A model generated the notes under the pieces. That model was not told the DNA's origin and made no database searches. It worked only from the letters and a program-made list of their open reading frames with translations. From NCBI GenBank assembly GCA_023627715.1, contig JAMAHW010000017.1, positions 434,001 through 498,000 on the forward strand: 64,000 nucleotides of DNA. Reading direction: 5' to 3'. Both the position numbers and the translations under genes were made by a program. Shown piece after piece: positions 23,295 to 33,057 of this stretch; the first letter of the stretch is position 1; each line of letters begins with the position of its first letter. Origin of the DNA: Periconia sp. R9002. Taxonomy: Eukaryota > Ascomycota > Dothideomycetes > Pleosporales > Periconiaceae.

Positions 23295-24122
23295 TCATTC
23301 GCCGTCATCAGATCGATTGCGCGTCTTGAGTACGTCGCGACCAGCGAGTATGGCCTCACGATCTTGCCTCATCCCTTCCAGTACTCCAACCAGGCCTCCC
23401 TCGCGCATTCGCTCCAGAACAACCTTCATTCCCTCTCTTGCATTGGGCTGGCTTCGCAGGGTCCTCGTCAATCCAATCTTCTCAATGCTTCGTTGCAGAG
23501 AAGATGCACCCCAGCTGCTGAAGAACCCCGGTTTCTGCGGGGCCTCACCTTCAGCCAAAGCGCGGCGCTTCTTCCAGGTCTCCCCAATGTGACTGTGCAA
23601 AGTGACCGAGCTCGTGACTTCAGTCTTCTCGCCTGTATCTTCCACCTTGGCACCCGCACCCAGCCCGCTGAACTTGATGAAACTGGTCCGGCGAGCAGTG
23701 CTCTCAGTATTTGGCCAGGATTTCACGTCGTCCGGCACAACGGAGGTGGGTCGCTTGAACACCTGGCGCTCAACCACAGACAAAACGCCAGTCCACTCAA
23801 GATTCTGCGACTCAGTGTCCATCCATCCTTCTTTGACGTCCACCACCGATTTCTCGAGAATGTAGGTTTGGGTATCCCCGTTAGCCGAGGCACCCAGGAT
23901 GGAGCGAGGGAGGAGCTTGACGACAGCAGAGGGGAGCTTGGAGCGCTTCAGATGGAGACGAATAGTGGTAAGACGCTGCGTTTCAGGGTCATAGTGTCGT
24001 GAAATGGTATCGGTAGAGAGCACGTGAGTCGAGTATGGGTTCGGGTAGCGGAGAAAGTAGGCGAGGGTGACGGCGGGGAAGGGGTAAGAGTAGGTGTCGC
24101 TGGTGGAGTAGAATTTGACCAT
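23295..24122 (-). CDS. UPS1: PRELI/MSF1-domain lipid transfer protein, Ups1-like
   Basis: Single exon, 275 residues. The PRELI/MSF1 domain spans about residues 1-190, with the family motif RYPNPYSTHVLSTDTISRHYD near residue 25-45, very close to yeast Ups1 rather than Ups2. Ups1 with Mdm35 shuttles phosphatidic acid across the mitochondrial intermembrane space for cardiolipin synthesis. The C-terminal part has the AREGMKVVLERMREGG helix expected after the domain. At 275 residues it is much longer than yeast Ups1 (about 175), as in other filamentous fungi. It is divergent from TrpRS, with 511 bases between start codons. Confidence 0.85.
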   Translation of the reverse strand: MVKFYSTSDTYSYPFPAVTLAYFLRYPNPYSTHVLSTDTISRHYDPETQRLTTIRLHLKRSKLPSAVVKLLPRSILGASANGDTQTYILEKSVVDVKEGWMDTESQNLEWTGVLSVVERQVFKRPTSVVPDDVKSWPNTESTARRTSFIKFSGLGAGAKVEDTGEKTEVTSSVTLHSHIGETWKKRRALAEGEAPQKPGFFSSWGASSLQRSIEKIGLTRTLRSQPNAREGMKVVLERMREGGLVGVLEGMRQDREAILAGRDVLKTRNRSDDGE

Positions 24123-24633
24123 CGTGTCTATTAAAGCTGCTACGGATCAACGTCCGCGTAGAGATGGATGGACTATAGGTGGGCAGGTGGATAGAGAAGT
24201 CGAAGAGACGGTAGGCAGGCTTTGCAGCGCGAGTGTCAACACCGAAGACCGAAGGGCATGATCAGGCAAATCCAATCGCAGCAAAGCAATTGAATAAGCT
24301 AATTGAAAGGAGCGGGCGAAAGGACCACGGGTGACTGCTGATAGATTAGGGAGAGGGGTGGTGTGGTAATGATTTCACAACCATCACGAGATTTGCCACG
24401 CAAGTCGGTGGTTTTGAGGAGAAGCTTCCGCGTGGCTGGTACAGATGTGGCACAGGCGTGGCGCATTCACCCCGCCAAACCCAATCGGCGGGGTTCATTT
24501 GTGACTCTTAGCAGCAGGAGGGAGCAATTAATATATTCGTTGGAGAATTGATCTTAGGACACGATCGCACTTCTGTCCTTACTCCAGGATTTTTTTCCCC
24601 ACATCTCTCCCCTGTCGCGCATATCTACACAAT
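24123..24633. promoter_or_regulatory. Shared divergent upstream region of UPS1 and WRS1
   Basis: 511 bases lie between two divergent start codons, so both promoters must lie here or overlap the genes. No specific factor site can be named with confidence. Confidence 0.55.
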
Positions 24634-26124
24634 ATGACGGAACCTGAACCCCCTTCCGTAGCTGCTCTCTCACTCGCAGAGACCGCGACCGAGTCAGTCA
24701 AGAAAGCAACCGAGCAGGAGATCAACCCATGGGACGTCCAAGCAGCTGTTGACGACGAAGGCAATGTTCTGGAATTCGACTACGAAGCCATTTCCAAAAA
24801 ATGGGCCACCAAGCTGATCGATGACGAACTTCTCGCCCGGTTCGAGCGTGTAACTGGCCACAAACCGCATCGCTGGTTGCGACGTCGTCTCTTCTTCTCC
24901 CACCGCGACCTTGAACAAATTCTAGACACGTATGAGCGAGGGGAGGACTTTCTTCTCTATACCGGGCGAGGGCCCAGCAGTGACAGCATGCACATTGGCC
25001 ACACAATCCCCTTCGAGTTCACGAAATGGCTGCAAGATGTCTTCGACGTGCCTCTAGTCATCATGATGACCGACGACGAGAAGTTCCTTTTCAAAGAAAA
25101 GCTCACCCAACCCGAAGTCTACCAATTTGCCCGAGACAACGCGAAGGACATTATCAGCATCGGTTTCGACGTCAAAAAGACCTTCCTGTACATTGACAGC
25201 GAGTTTTTTACTTCGGGCTACAACCGTCACTTCAACCTCAACGCGACCGAATTCGAAAAACTCATCACAAACAACCAAGTCCGCGGTGCCTTTGGTTTCC
25301 ACGGCTCTACCAACATCGGCAGCAATGCTTTCGCCGCAAAGCAATGCGTCGCTGCATTCGCCTCCTCATACCCCTTCATCTGGGGCAACGACATCAAAAC
25401 CTACCACCGTTCCGCCAAACTCGCCGCCATCCCCTGCTTGATCCCCTGCGCCATTGATCAGGACCCATACTTCCGCCTTGTGCGTGAAAACTGCTCCCGG
25501 ATGGCACAGCCAAGTCCCAAGCCCGCACTCATCCACTCCAAATTCCTGACCGCTCTGCAAGGCGCCGGCGGCAAGATGAGCGCGTCGAATCCCAACTCTG
25601 CAATCTACATGTCCGACACAGAGAAGCAGATCAAGAACAAAATCAACAAGCACGCCTTCAGCGGCGGTCAGGAGACGCTCGAACTTCACAGGGAAAAGGG
25701 CGGAAATCCGGATATCGACGTCGCGTATCAATACCTTTCCTACTTTGAAGACGATGACGAGAAACTCATCAAATTTGCTGAGGACTACAGGAAAGGCGAA
25801 ATGCTCACAGGCGATATGAAGAAGGAGTGCATTAACATGATGACCAAGTACGTCAAGGGTTTCCAGGAGGCACGCGCAAAAGTCACCGAGGAGACGCTGG
25901 AGGAGTTCCTGCGGCCGAGGAAACTGGAGTGGAGGGGCAACCCGAGGGTGGAGCGTAAGAAAGTGGAAGATGAGCCGGCGAAGGAGGGTGAAGAGGGTGC
26001 TGCGGTAGGTGAAGATGGAAAGCCTTTGACAAAGAACCAGTTGAAGAAACTGCAGAAGGCGGCCGAGGTTGAGCGCAAGAAGAAGGAGAAGGAAGCTGCC
26101 AAGGCTGCGGCTGCTCAGTCATGA
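24634..26124 (+). CDS. WRS1: Tryptophanyl-tRNA synthetase, cytoplasmic
   Basis: Single exon, 496 residues. It has the class I signatures MHIGH (residues 119-123) and KMSAS (314-318), with the eukaryotic-type segments FGFHGSTNIGSNAFAAKQ and IPCAIDQDPYFRL. The enzyme charges tRNA-Trp in the cytosol. The N-terminal ~80 residues match the eukaryotic/archaeal-type extension. The last ~90 residues form a Lys/Glu-rich tail beyond the catalytic body, common in filamentous fungi. Absence of a mitochondrial presequence supports the cytosolic form. Confidence 0.96.
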   Translation: MTEPEPPSVAALSLAETATESVKKATEQEINPWDVQAAVDDEGNVLEFDYEAISKKWATKLIDDELLARFERVTGHKPHRWLRRRLFFSHRDLEQILDTYERGEDFLLYTGRGPSSDSMHIGHTIPFEFTKWLQDVFDVPLVIMMTDDEKFLFKEKLTQPEVYQFARDNAKDIISIGFDVKKTFLYIDSEFFTSGYNRHFNLNATEFEKLITNNQVRGAFGFHGSTNIGSNAFAAKQCVAAFASSYPFIWGNDIKTYHRSAKLAAIPCLIPCAIDQDPYFRLVRENCSRMAQPSPKPALIHSKFLTALQGAGGKMSASNPNSAIYMSDTEKQIKNKINKHAFSGGQETLELHREKGGNPDIDVAYQYLSYFEDDDEKLIKFAEDYRKGEMLTGDMKKECINMMTKYVKGFQEARAKVTEETLEEFLRPRKLEWRGNPRVERKKVEDEPAKEGEEGAAVGEDGKPLTKNQLKKLQKAAEVERKKKEKEAAKAAAAQS

Positions 26125-26555
26125 TGATGGGGTTGGACTTGTTGCCACCGAAACTCGTCACTGAGCTTTTATGTCCTGACGCTGTTGTTGGAACGCGATA
26201 GACAGACGCTCGTCGTACATTGCATCATCATGTTTGACATCAGTGCGGGTGTAACGCAGCGTGTGTTGACTAAAAACAAGTTACACATTCCAGCATATCA
26301 CCTCATACAGATCGTATTCATTTCAAGTTTGCCGGTCTTTGGAAATCACAGGGATTGTACTCTGCCTCGTCCCATCACGTATAGCCCAGATTTCACCCGA
26401 TTCGGCACTGTGTAGTCTGGATAGGAGCACATGAATGTAATGCCTCTTATTCGCGAGCAACAGTGCTAATGTACAACAGTGCAACAAAACAAATCTTACA
26501 ATGTGCTTTCACCATCCTGTCCTCTACCATGCCTTCTGTACAAAGACACAGGATT
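26125..26555. other. Convergent 3' region between WRS1 and the uS15m gene
   Basis: 431 bases holding the 3' ends of two converging genes. No gene is seen. Confidence 0.5.
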
Positions 26556-27606
26556 TTATATGGTAATCTCGCCCCGCCACGTGCCCTCGGTCAAACCCAA
26601 CGTCTCAATGCAATGCTGCCATCTCGGGCCACCCCTCTCCTTCCTCCTCAAGTACTGCAATAGCTTTTGCCTCCTATGCACCAACAGCCTCATATTCCTC
26701 TTGTTGTGCTTGTCGCCCTTGCCATGCTTAGCCAGAAAATCGGCAAGAGTGTTAATCTTTGCAGTGAGAATAGCAATCTGAACCTCAGAGGAGCCAGTAT
26801 CAGGACCGATGCGTTTAGCCGCTGCAGCGACGTTGGTGGAAGGACGAAGAGGATGCCGTGTCGTGGCACCGACGGTGGGGAGAGGGGATGCGCGAGGAGG
26901 CATGATGAGATCCGTGTTGTGACGGCCAAAGGTATCGATGCATCGCGCGACGTTGATTTTCATGCGGTCTTTGGAACTGCCGTTCTCAAGCGCGGTGATA
27001 CGCTTGATGGCCTCGGTGGCACGTTCGTGATCCTTCTTTCGTTTCGCTTCCACCGCCTTGTCCGATTGCTTAGACTGGTTTGGCTCTAGGGCGTAATCGT
27101 ATATTGGATATATAGGGTCGTTGCCATCTTTCTTTGGTAATTGATCCAATGGCACGGCGAGCTTCTTACTCTGCTTCAATTGGCGGTCCACTAATTGTGG
27201 TTTGAGCGAGTAATTGAGATATTTCTTCTCTTTTGGCATTTTATCCTCTGGACCAGAAGGTACGGGAGTGGCGGATGCGAAGGACTCGACGAAGGGGGTG
27301 GGTATGCCGCGGACGGGGTCGCCCAAAGCGGCTACACGGGCAGCTTCAAGGTCGGCGCGCCTTGATAGATTGGCAGCCTTCTTGCGGGCCTGCTGCGCGA
27401 GGATATATGGATCATGGATCTTTTGCTTGCGGCCTGATGACTTTGCGAGAGGAACGGCGGTTGCGGAGAAGGGGCGGAGCGGAAGGGTGAATTGGGAGAG
27501 TGGTGCTGCTCGTCGTTAGTCTTGTCCACAAAGGTAGAGATATCTTTATGATGAACGCACCATTGGATGCCCGTAGGCTCAATGCACTGGGTATTCGCGG
27601 CGGCAT
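26556..27606 (-). CDS. MRPS28: Mitochondrial ribosomal protein uS15m
   Basis: Model: complement(join(26556..27505,27561..27606)), 331 residues. The first exon is 46 bases; the 55-base intron has donor GTGCGT, a GACTAAC branch and acceptor AGCAG. The N-terminus is Arg/Ser/Ala-rich and poor in acids, fitting a mitochondrial presequence. The C-terminal ~85 residues carry the uS15 fold (TGSSEVQIAILTAKI, HNKRNMRLLVHRRQKLLQYL). Between them is a fungal-specific extension, as in yeast Mrps28. The protein binds small-subunit rRNA in the mitoribosome. It is divergent from the cytosolic uS2 gene, 242 bases apart. Confidence 0.9.
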
Positions 27607-27848
27607 GGCGGTTGGTGATGCAAACAATCAGCTACCCGATGCATTCAACGTCGGTCGCTGTCGCCAAATCTTCTCCGCGGTAGTTTCGCCGGCTCCGACG
27701 ACGTCGCCCGATCCGGTTAGACCGCACATCGGTAGAATTCCCCTCCTCGAAAAGTTCGCGACCTTCAACACTTCGAAGGTCTCCAACACATCTGCTCTCA
27801 GCAACTCATCACCACAGCAGCAGCCGCCTGTCTCTACAAACCGTCAAG
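27607..27848. promoter_or_regulatory. Short bidirectional promoter, uS15m / RPS0
   Basis: Only 242 bases separate the divergent ATGs of a mitochondrial and a cytosolic ribosomal protein gene. The region is CpG-containing and pyrimidine-rich toward RPS0. Sharing of elements is inferred from distance. Confidence 0.6.
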
Positions 27849-28900
27849 ATGGCTCCCAACAACCTCCCCGCCATCTTCAACCCCACGCAGCAGGACATCG
27901 AGATGCTCCTCGCCGCCCAGAGCCACCTCGGTTCCAAGAACCTCCAGGTGCACATGGAGCCTTACCTGTGGAAGACTCGCCCCGACGGTGTCAATGTTAT
28001 CAACATTGGCAAGACTTGGGAGAAGATTGTGCTCGCTGCCCGCATCATCGTCGCCATTGACAACCCCGCCGACAGTACGTTTTTGCCGTTGAAGTGGGGG
28101 ATGGGAGCTCCGTAGAGCTTCAGGTCCTGTGCGCGTATTTGAACAATGGGCTGATTCGAGCAGTTTGCGTCATCTCCGCCCGTCCCTACGGCCAGCGTGC
28201 TGTCCTCAAGTTCGCCGCTCACACCGGTGCCGTCGCCATCGCCGGTCGCTTCACTCCCGGTAACTTCACCAACTACATCACCCGCTCGTTCAAGGAGCCG
28301 CGCTTGATCATCGTGACCGACCCCCGCACCGACGCCCAGGCCATCAAGGAGGCCTCCTACGTCAACATCCCCGTCATTGTAAGTAAAAAGGGTATGTGCC
28401 GTTCACAAAGGTTCAGCGACTGATTGCGACAATAGGCCCTTTGCGACACCGACTCCCCCACCGAGTACGTCGATGTGGCTATCCCCACCAACAACAAGGG
28501 CCGTCACGCCATCGGTCTCGTCTGGTGGATGCTTGCCCGTGAGGTCCTCCGCCTCCGCGGCACCCTCGCTTCCCGCGAGGCTGAGTGGGATGTCATGACT
28601 GACTTGTACTTCTACCGCGACCCCGAAGCCGAGGAGAACAAGGACTCTGCCGGCGTGGAGGAGGCCAAGGTTCCCGGCGCCGACGAGGTCGGTCCCGGTC
28701 CCGTCGAGGCTGGCTTCAGCACCGAGTGGGATGTCTCTGGCGCCAACCCCGGCGCTGCCTTCGTCAGCCAGTCCGCCCAGGGTGCTAACTGGGACGCTGA
28801 GCCGTCGACCGACTGGGCCGCCGCTGGCAACGTCGAGACTGGAAACGAGAGCTGGGGTGCTGCTAACGACACCACCGCGGCACCTGCTTCCTCGTGGTAG
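27849..28900 (+). CDS. RPS0: 40S ribosomal protein uS2 (S0)
   Basis: Model: join(27849..28074,28164..28378,28436..28900), 301 residues. Donors are GTACGT and GTAAGT. The sequence is almost entirely family-conserved: [21 protein letters not shown] at the start, [20 protein letters not shown] across the first junction, and [16 protein letters not shown] near the end of the fold. The acidic C-terminal tail repeats W-containing units, as in eukaryotic uS2 / laminin-receptor-like proteins. It is needed for maturation of 20S to 18S rRNA and for 40S stability. Confidence 0.97.
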
Positions 28901-29781
28901 ATGTAGCCGTGCGCTCGCGCGCATGTGGACGGGTTTTCGCTTCTTAAACTACACACTTCCTCTATCCCCTTCATACCCCTACCTCTTGTAACTGGCAGAT
29001 GTTTGCATTTCCTTGTCGGGCGTAGGAGCACGGGAATTCGAAAAAGTCTGCTGCAAAAAAGAATATGAAAAGCCCCCACAACCCAACCCAGTTCTTCAAA
29101 TGTTCAATCCAATCTACGAGAATAGGTCAGTTTTCAACGGCGACATGGAAAGAGAAGAAAAAAGTAGGGAATTGTATCAATGTAACCAAATCGCACTTAT
29201 GAGGGAAAGATACTCGGACTTTCTGGTTTTTTACACGACTAGAAGGAATGAGGGAAAGCCCTGTGCTTTGGAGATCGGGTTCCTGCTCTTGAGCTGAGCG
29301 CCCATTCCTGAAAACAACATGAAACGAACAAATTTCCACCGCTTTGAAAAACGTCTTGTGTCTTATCTTGCCTGTGTTGTCTGTTTCGTCTCCGTGATCC
29401 ATTACCGTCGAGTGACTAGCTCGAATCGCCTTTGTGTGCCATATATACTCAGCCTGGAAGCCATACTGATGTCCCTGGAACAGGAAGTCAGTCCGTTGAC
29501 GATAATTTGATCGCTATCCCGCACCCTGTAAAATCTGACTCTACTTCAGCTTACCACCACCCATTACCCCTTCCTACTACTCGTATCTTTCATTCTCAGA
29601 ACCAAACGTAAGTGGGTGTTCAAAGAGCTTGTACAGGGAGATGATACAGCGGGACATGACAATTTGGGCCTCTAGCGTACCACAGAAAATTTCTTTACAA
29701 AGAGAAAAATCCGAAGATCTAATTGATTGCACTCTCTAAACCGTTTTGACATACTGTTGGATACCACCTTTTATGCTAATT
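28901..29781. other. Convergent 3' region between RPS0 and HET gene 1
   Basis: 881 bases without a supportable gene. Short ATG frames (for example 29319-29510) lack conserved character. Confidence 0.5.
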
Positions 29782-32004
29782 CTAGCCTAAACGGACTGTT
29801 CTCCGGCTTCTCAGTCGAAAGCAAAGCTGCCACGCCTGTCGCACTGCAATATAGTTTCGATCATCATCTTCAGGGACGAATTTCAACATCCCGTGTCTGA
29901 ATTCCAAACAGCCCACGCGCTCGAAATGCTGCCCTCTGTCCTGTACAACCAAGACAAAAGTGCCTTCACCAAACTCGAGATCGGGATACTCTTCGCATCT
30001 GCCCAGGATTATACCTAATAAACCCTCCCGATCGAGGTTTAACGCATCGTTTTGCTGCACGTCAATGCCCTCCTCGTATGTATGATGTAAGGAAAATATA
30101 GGGATTTGGAGAGTCAGTTCATCATCCGGAAACTCAGCGAAATACCCAGAGAAGTTTTTGGGGAACTCTAATAGTTTTCGAGCTCCGTCAATCCAATCAC
30201 TTGCCCCCTCAGGCATATAGTGGGCTGTAATAGGAATTGTCCAAGCTTCGATATGAACAAATTTGTCAGAGGCATTAGGTAGTCCCTGCTCCAGCAAGGC
30301 GTCGTCGTAGTCATCCATGGCTGAAAGTGAGCCATCATGGTTCTCTACGTAAACCTTCAATCGACTTTCATCTTCGAGTTTAAGCCCTTCTGAACATGAG
30401 AGATTCCAATAGCGGAATGGGGCCGTCCATCCCGCCCAGGACCATGTAGGAAATCGGGTGCGCCTCGTTCCTGGTGCAGAATTTATCCAAGAAAGCCCTG
30501 CAGCGAAGGCCTCGCTCTTGCTTCGTCGTGCTCGTATCGGCAACTCCCGTGGCCCAATGACTGCTGCTGGCATAATTGGAATACCCATATATTGATGAAC
30601 GGGGAACTTGTTTTTTCTGAAGCTGTGGAACACTCCTTCAAACGCGCGTATAGCATCAGCTTCAACAGAAAGCTCCCTCCCACTGTAGGCAGCCAGATGA
30701 TCGAAAATTGTCCAGGGGAGACGCTCCTTAAAAATATCGACGTTAAAGAGATTGAACGGACTATCGTGTTCAAAACTTTCCACTGTTTCAAACGCAAGAG
30801 CTCCTCGGCATTCATAGTAGACTTGCTGCGGTGTGAAGACAAGACATCGAGTCGAGAAGAAGCTCTCCTGGTAAGTCCATGCGCGCTGCATCCACTTAGA
30901 AGTTCTGATGAGATTACTTAGGTCCGGAAGAGTTGATACAAAACACATTCCTCGGATCCAGGCGGTGGGTTGGGGATTTCTCGAAGTCCCGACTCCAGGT
31001 AAGCCAAAGTGGGGGTCGGTGCCAGCTGCAGCTATTATAGTTATGAACGCATTCTTATATACGAGATCCATCTGCTGAATCTGAATCTGTTTCTCAGCCT
31101 CATTGTCTTGGTCGATGCAATACCTGTCGATCCAAATGTATCGAAGACCAAGCTCTTTGGTAACTTTCATGGCGTCCTCGATAGTCTGTGGCAGGGTTAT
31201 GGGGAGTTTACCATGGATAGGCCCATCGTTATTGCCAGAACTGATCGTGCCCCATACATAACTGAGCGCGGAGTATTGATTTGATGGTAATGCTGCAACA
31301 ATCTGTCGCTGTTCGCAATCGATCAACTTTAGGTCTTTCAAACCCGAGGCTGATGAGGCAACTTCGACGCACTTTATCTTGTGGTTATAGTTGCATAGTT
31401 TTATCCAGCCTCGAATAATGTCAAAATTGACTGATCTTGGATCAATGGATCGAGCTCGCAGTGGATATACGTGAGGAGTAAGCTCTGATGTGGTTGAAGT
31501 TGCGATAAATCCACGGGACCGCCCTAAACAACGCATGTCGCTCACCCAACTCGATCCTTGTTTGTCTTTATTCCTCCCTTTAACCACGGCTAGCACAGAT
31601 CCAGCAAAATGGCCAAAGGGGTCGGGGGAATTCATCGAGTACAAAAAATAATCCTCGTCTTCAAGGTTTTCGCCAGTTTCTATCTTTACCGCGTAGAAAA
31701 GGCGACATAACGGACAGGGGGAGAACTCGGTCTCTGATTCAAGTTTCCCAAGATTCATCAATCTTTGTCCCTCTACTCGTTCTTCTAGATCGCGAAAAAG
31801 ACTATCAACATCAATAGACGCACACCTGCAACATAGAGAACTCGGTTCTTGATGCACCGCTTCTAAATGTGATTCAGCTGCTGCTTGGCTGCCTGGATGT
31901 TCAGCGGCCCGTGCGGCTTCAACCTGCTGTTCTTTTTCTAAAAAAGAGATTTCAGATGCATCCGATACTTTTATCGATTCCATAATGCAATGTGATTCTG
32001 ACAT
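29782..32004 (-). CDS. HET-domain (heterokaryon incompatibility) protein 1
   Basis: Single exon, 740 residues. The HET domain lies at about residues 240-390 with the three usual blocks: YSALSYVWG, LGLRYIWIDRYCIDQDN and YKNAFITIIAAAG. A later TYQESFFSTRCLVFT segment and FPTWSWAGW are also typical. An unusual cysteine group at about 58-61 and 97-100 precedes the domain (CCRC, CPLC). HET proteins trigger cell death after fusion of genetically different hyphae; the partner locus is not visible. It is on the same strand as HET gene 2, 1.1 kb away. The N-terminal ~50 residues are Glu/Ala-rich. Confidence 0.9.
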   Translation of the reverse strand: MSESHCIMESIKVSDASEISFLEKEQQVEAARAAEHPGSQAAAESHLEAVHQEPSSLCCRCASIDVDSLFRDLEERVEGQRLMNLGKLESETEFSPCPLCRLFYAVKIETGENLEDEDYFLYSMNSPDPFGHFAGSVLAVVKGRNKDKQGSSWVSDMRCLGRSRGFIATSTTSELTPHVYPLRARSIDPRSVNFDIIRGWIKLCNYNHKIKCVEVASSASGLKDLKLIDCEQRQIVAALPSNQYSALSYVWGTISSGNNDGPIHGKLPITLPQTIEDAMKVTKELGLRYIWIDRYCIDQDNEAEKQIQIQQMDLVYKNAFITIIAAAGTDPHFGLPGVGTSRNPQPTAWIRGMCFVSTLPDLSNLIRTSKWMQRAWTYQESFFSTRCLVFTPQQVYYECRGALAFETVESFEHDSPFNLFNVDIFKERLPWTIFDHLAAYSGRELSVEADAIRAFEGVFHSFRKNKFPVHQYMGIPIMPAAVIGPRELPIRARRSKSEAFAAGLSWINSAPGTRRTRFPTWSWAGWTAPFRYWNLSCSEGLKLEDESRLKVYVENHDGSLSAMDDYDDALLEQGLPNASDKFVHIEAWTIPITAHYMPEGASDWIDGARKLLEFPKNFSGYFAEFPDDELTLQIPIFSLHHTYEEGIDVQQNDALNLDREGLLGIILGRCEEYPDLEFGEGTFVLVVQDRGQHFERVGCLEFRHGMLKFVPEDDDRNYIAVRQAWQLCFRLRSRRTVRLG

Positions 32005-33057
32005 ACGATACCGCAGTTTATTTGCGCCGTGGGAGTGAAGATTGCTGGTGTCGTCAACGTTGCAAAGTGCAGCCTAATTGAAAAGTTTACTGCCTCGTGA
32101 ATCACGTAGTGTGAAATGCTTTATGATCCTATCATTGATGTATGTACAAACGAAATAATGTAATAAACCACGATTAGAAACAACGTGTGAGTGCACACTT
32201 CGCGCAGAGCACATTGAGAAAGAAAGAAAGAAAGCTCTAGGTTCAAACTCCGTTTCGATGCATTTGACGGTGAAGAGGGCTCGGCAACACTATGCATCGC
32301 CACAGCGCCACAATTTATGTGTAGGGGTGGGTCAACTACTTTCCCCGTACAAACTTATATATACCTTCGCAAGGTTAAGACCTGTCTCTGGCTCTATACT
32401 ATCATAAATGAGTCGTTCATACGCAATTCAGCTTTCGAATGTCAGCATTGATCCTTTTTTCTACTCTCGTAGTAGTCCAGGACACCCACCTTTGTTGTCC
32501 CTCCTTTTTAAATATCTTTATGTTTGGGTGGAACAGCAACTAAATGTTATTTTTTTTATTAAAAAAATAGCATTGACATTGACTCAATTCTAGACAGAGA
32601 TTGTCAGATGAAATCACTCTCCCATCTATCCACCTATTTAGATATAACATATGCTCATTTCAATCGCGAAGAGGGCCTGTCGGAAACTGCAAGATTAGAA
32701 GGTTTCCGTTGCTATCTATAGGCAATACCGTATAGTTTTTTGTTTTCCGTTTTTGTGTGCTTTTAATGGATTTTTTGATTTTTGTATGGGTAGGGATAGT
32801 TCTTAATACTGCAGTACTATGAAATAGCTAAATCTGATACCGTATAGCCAGTTTAGGTCCAGCTACTGCTGTCTATGTGATCCTAGGTATGAATAGGTTT
32901 CCTTCTCCGCCGGGGAGGATCAAGTAGTCTCCCACCCTGCGGGTCGAACAAAAACTCACCTTCTTCAATCCATATTCCAAGAAAACTCCATGAGTGATTA
33001 GTGTTGATTGAGAAACACCAAGTTACCACTAACATTATTTCTGCTACGCGGTCCCTC
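32005..33057. other. AT-rich spacer between the two HET genes
   Basis: 1.05 kb with no gene. It contains AT-rich tracts (about 32540-32580) and a G/C-rich imperfect hairpin at 32907-32942 (CCGC/GCGG outer stem, GGGAG/CTCCC inner stem). Confidence 0.5.

Noticed and set aside
29319..29510. A 63-codon ATG frame after RPS0
   Set aside because: No conserved character. It lies in the convergent 3' flank.
32907..32942. GC hairpin between the HET genes as an RNA gene or terminator
   Set aside because: Only 4-5 base-pair stems with mismatches. Reported as a structural note only.
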